Part shown: positions 21,984-22,103 of the stretch, in pieces | Numbering within the stretch: the stretch's first letter is position 1 | Layout of the letters: each line of letters begins with the position of its first letter | Origin: CAYYGL01 sp964471235 | GTDB taxonomy: Bacteria > Calditrichota > Calditrichia > RBG-13-44-9 > J075 | Direction of reading: 5' to 3' | Length of the DNA: 22,103 bases | NCBI GenBank assembly: GCA_964471235.1 | Contig: CAYYGL010000074.1 | Coordinates: forward strand, 1 to 22,103 | Position numbers and translations under genes: made by a program | The notes under the pieces: generated by a model | Databases searched by the model: none | What the model saw: the letters and a program-made list of their open reading frames with translations, nothing else | Told to the model about the DNA's origin: nothing

Positions 21984-22103
21984 TAGGTAAACCGTTTCCG
22001 CGGTGTTGAGTGGAAGCCGTTGCTTTCCATCGCCCATGCCAAACGCCGGGAAGCGAGCAACAGAAAATGTTGAACTCGAAAGAAAATGACCGAACCGTGG
22101 GAC

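Noticed and set aside
1..22103. CRISPR array, tRNA, rRNA, insertion sequence or phage genes
   Set aside because: No regularly spaced direct repeats, tRNA-like cloverleaf, rRNA stretches, transposase or integrase motifs were seen on either strand.

Overview
This window (about 22 kb, roughly mid-forties to 50 % G+C by eye) comes from a flagellated bacterium. The gene mix suggests a member of the Fibrobacterota-Chlorobiota-Bacteroidota (FCB) side of the tree such as Calditrichota/KSB1-like lineages: a DUF4846 protein, HU, and a FliW-CsrA flagellar locus like that of Bacillota and other deep lineages. This placement is an inference from gene content and is not firm.

Left part (1-7672): mostly plus-strand housekeeping and accessory genes. 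These are the 3' end of a hybrid histidine kinase, a GT4 glycosyltransferase translationally coupled to a small B12-binding protein, RadC followed closely by a secreted DUF4846 protein, a convergent HEPN-like hypothetical gene on the minus strand, and a large helical protein with a C-terminal four-cysteine cluster. HU follows on the minus strand (7950-8219) with a clear sigma-70 promoter and a near-perfect intrinsic terminator.

Centre and right (8416-19686): an almost uninterrupted minus-strand flagellar late-gene cluster. In transcription order, unit one is flgN-flgK-flgL-fliW-csrA-(orphan sigma region 4 protein)-GT2/TPR glycosyltransferase. Unit two is flagellin 1, with its own sigma-28 promoter and terminator. 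Unit three is flagellin 2, with its own sigma-28 promoter, followed by fliS, fliD, flaG, a fliT-like gene and flgM, with terminator-like hairpins after flagellin 2 and after fliS. The cluster encodes filament subunits, hook-filament junctions, cap and export chaperones, and two regulatory switches: FlgM against sigma-28, and FliW against CsrA.

The most interesting signal is in the flagellin leaders. Both flagellin genes are preceded by TAAAGTTT-N11-GCCGATAA-type sigma-28 promoters with exactly 11-base spacing. Both 5' leaders carry small hairpins presenting GGA in the loop, plus a GGA inside the Shine-Dalgarno. This is the architecture expected for CsrA repression relieved by FliW, encoded in the same cluster. 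A stand-alone sigma region 4 protein sits directly after csrA and has no role I can name.

Right end (19883-22103): on the plus strand an O6-alkylguanine-DNA alkyltransferase, then a secreted beta-propeller glycosidase-like protein. The window ends in what looks like the 3' remnant of a minus-strand gene cut by a sequence carrying a palindromic repeat of a type often dispersed in bacterial genomes.
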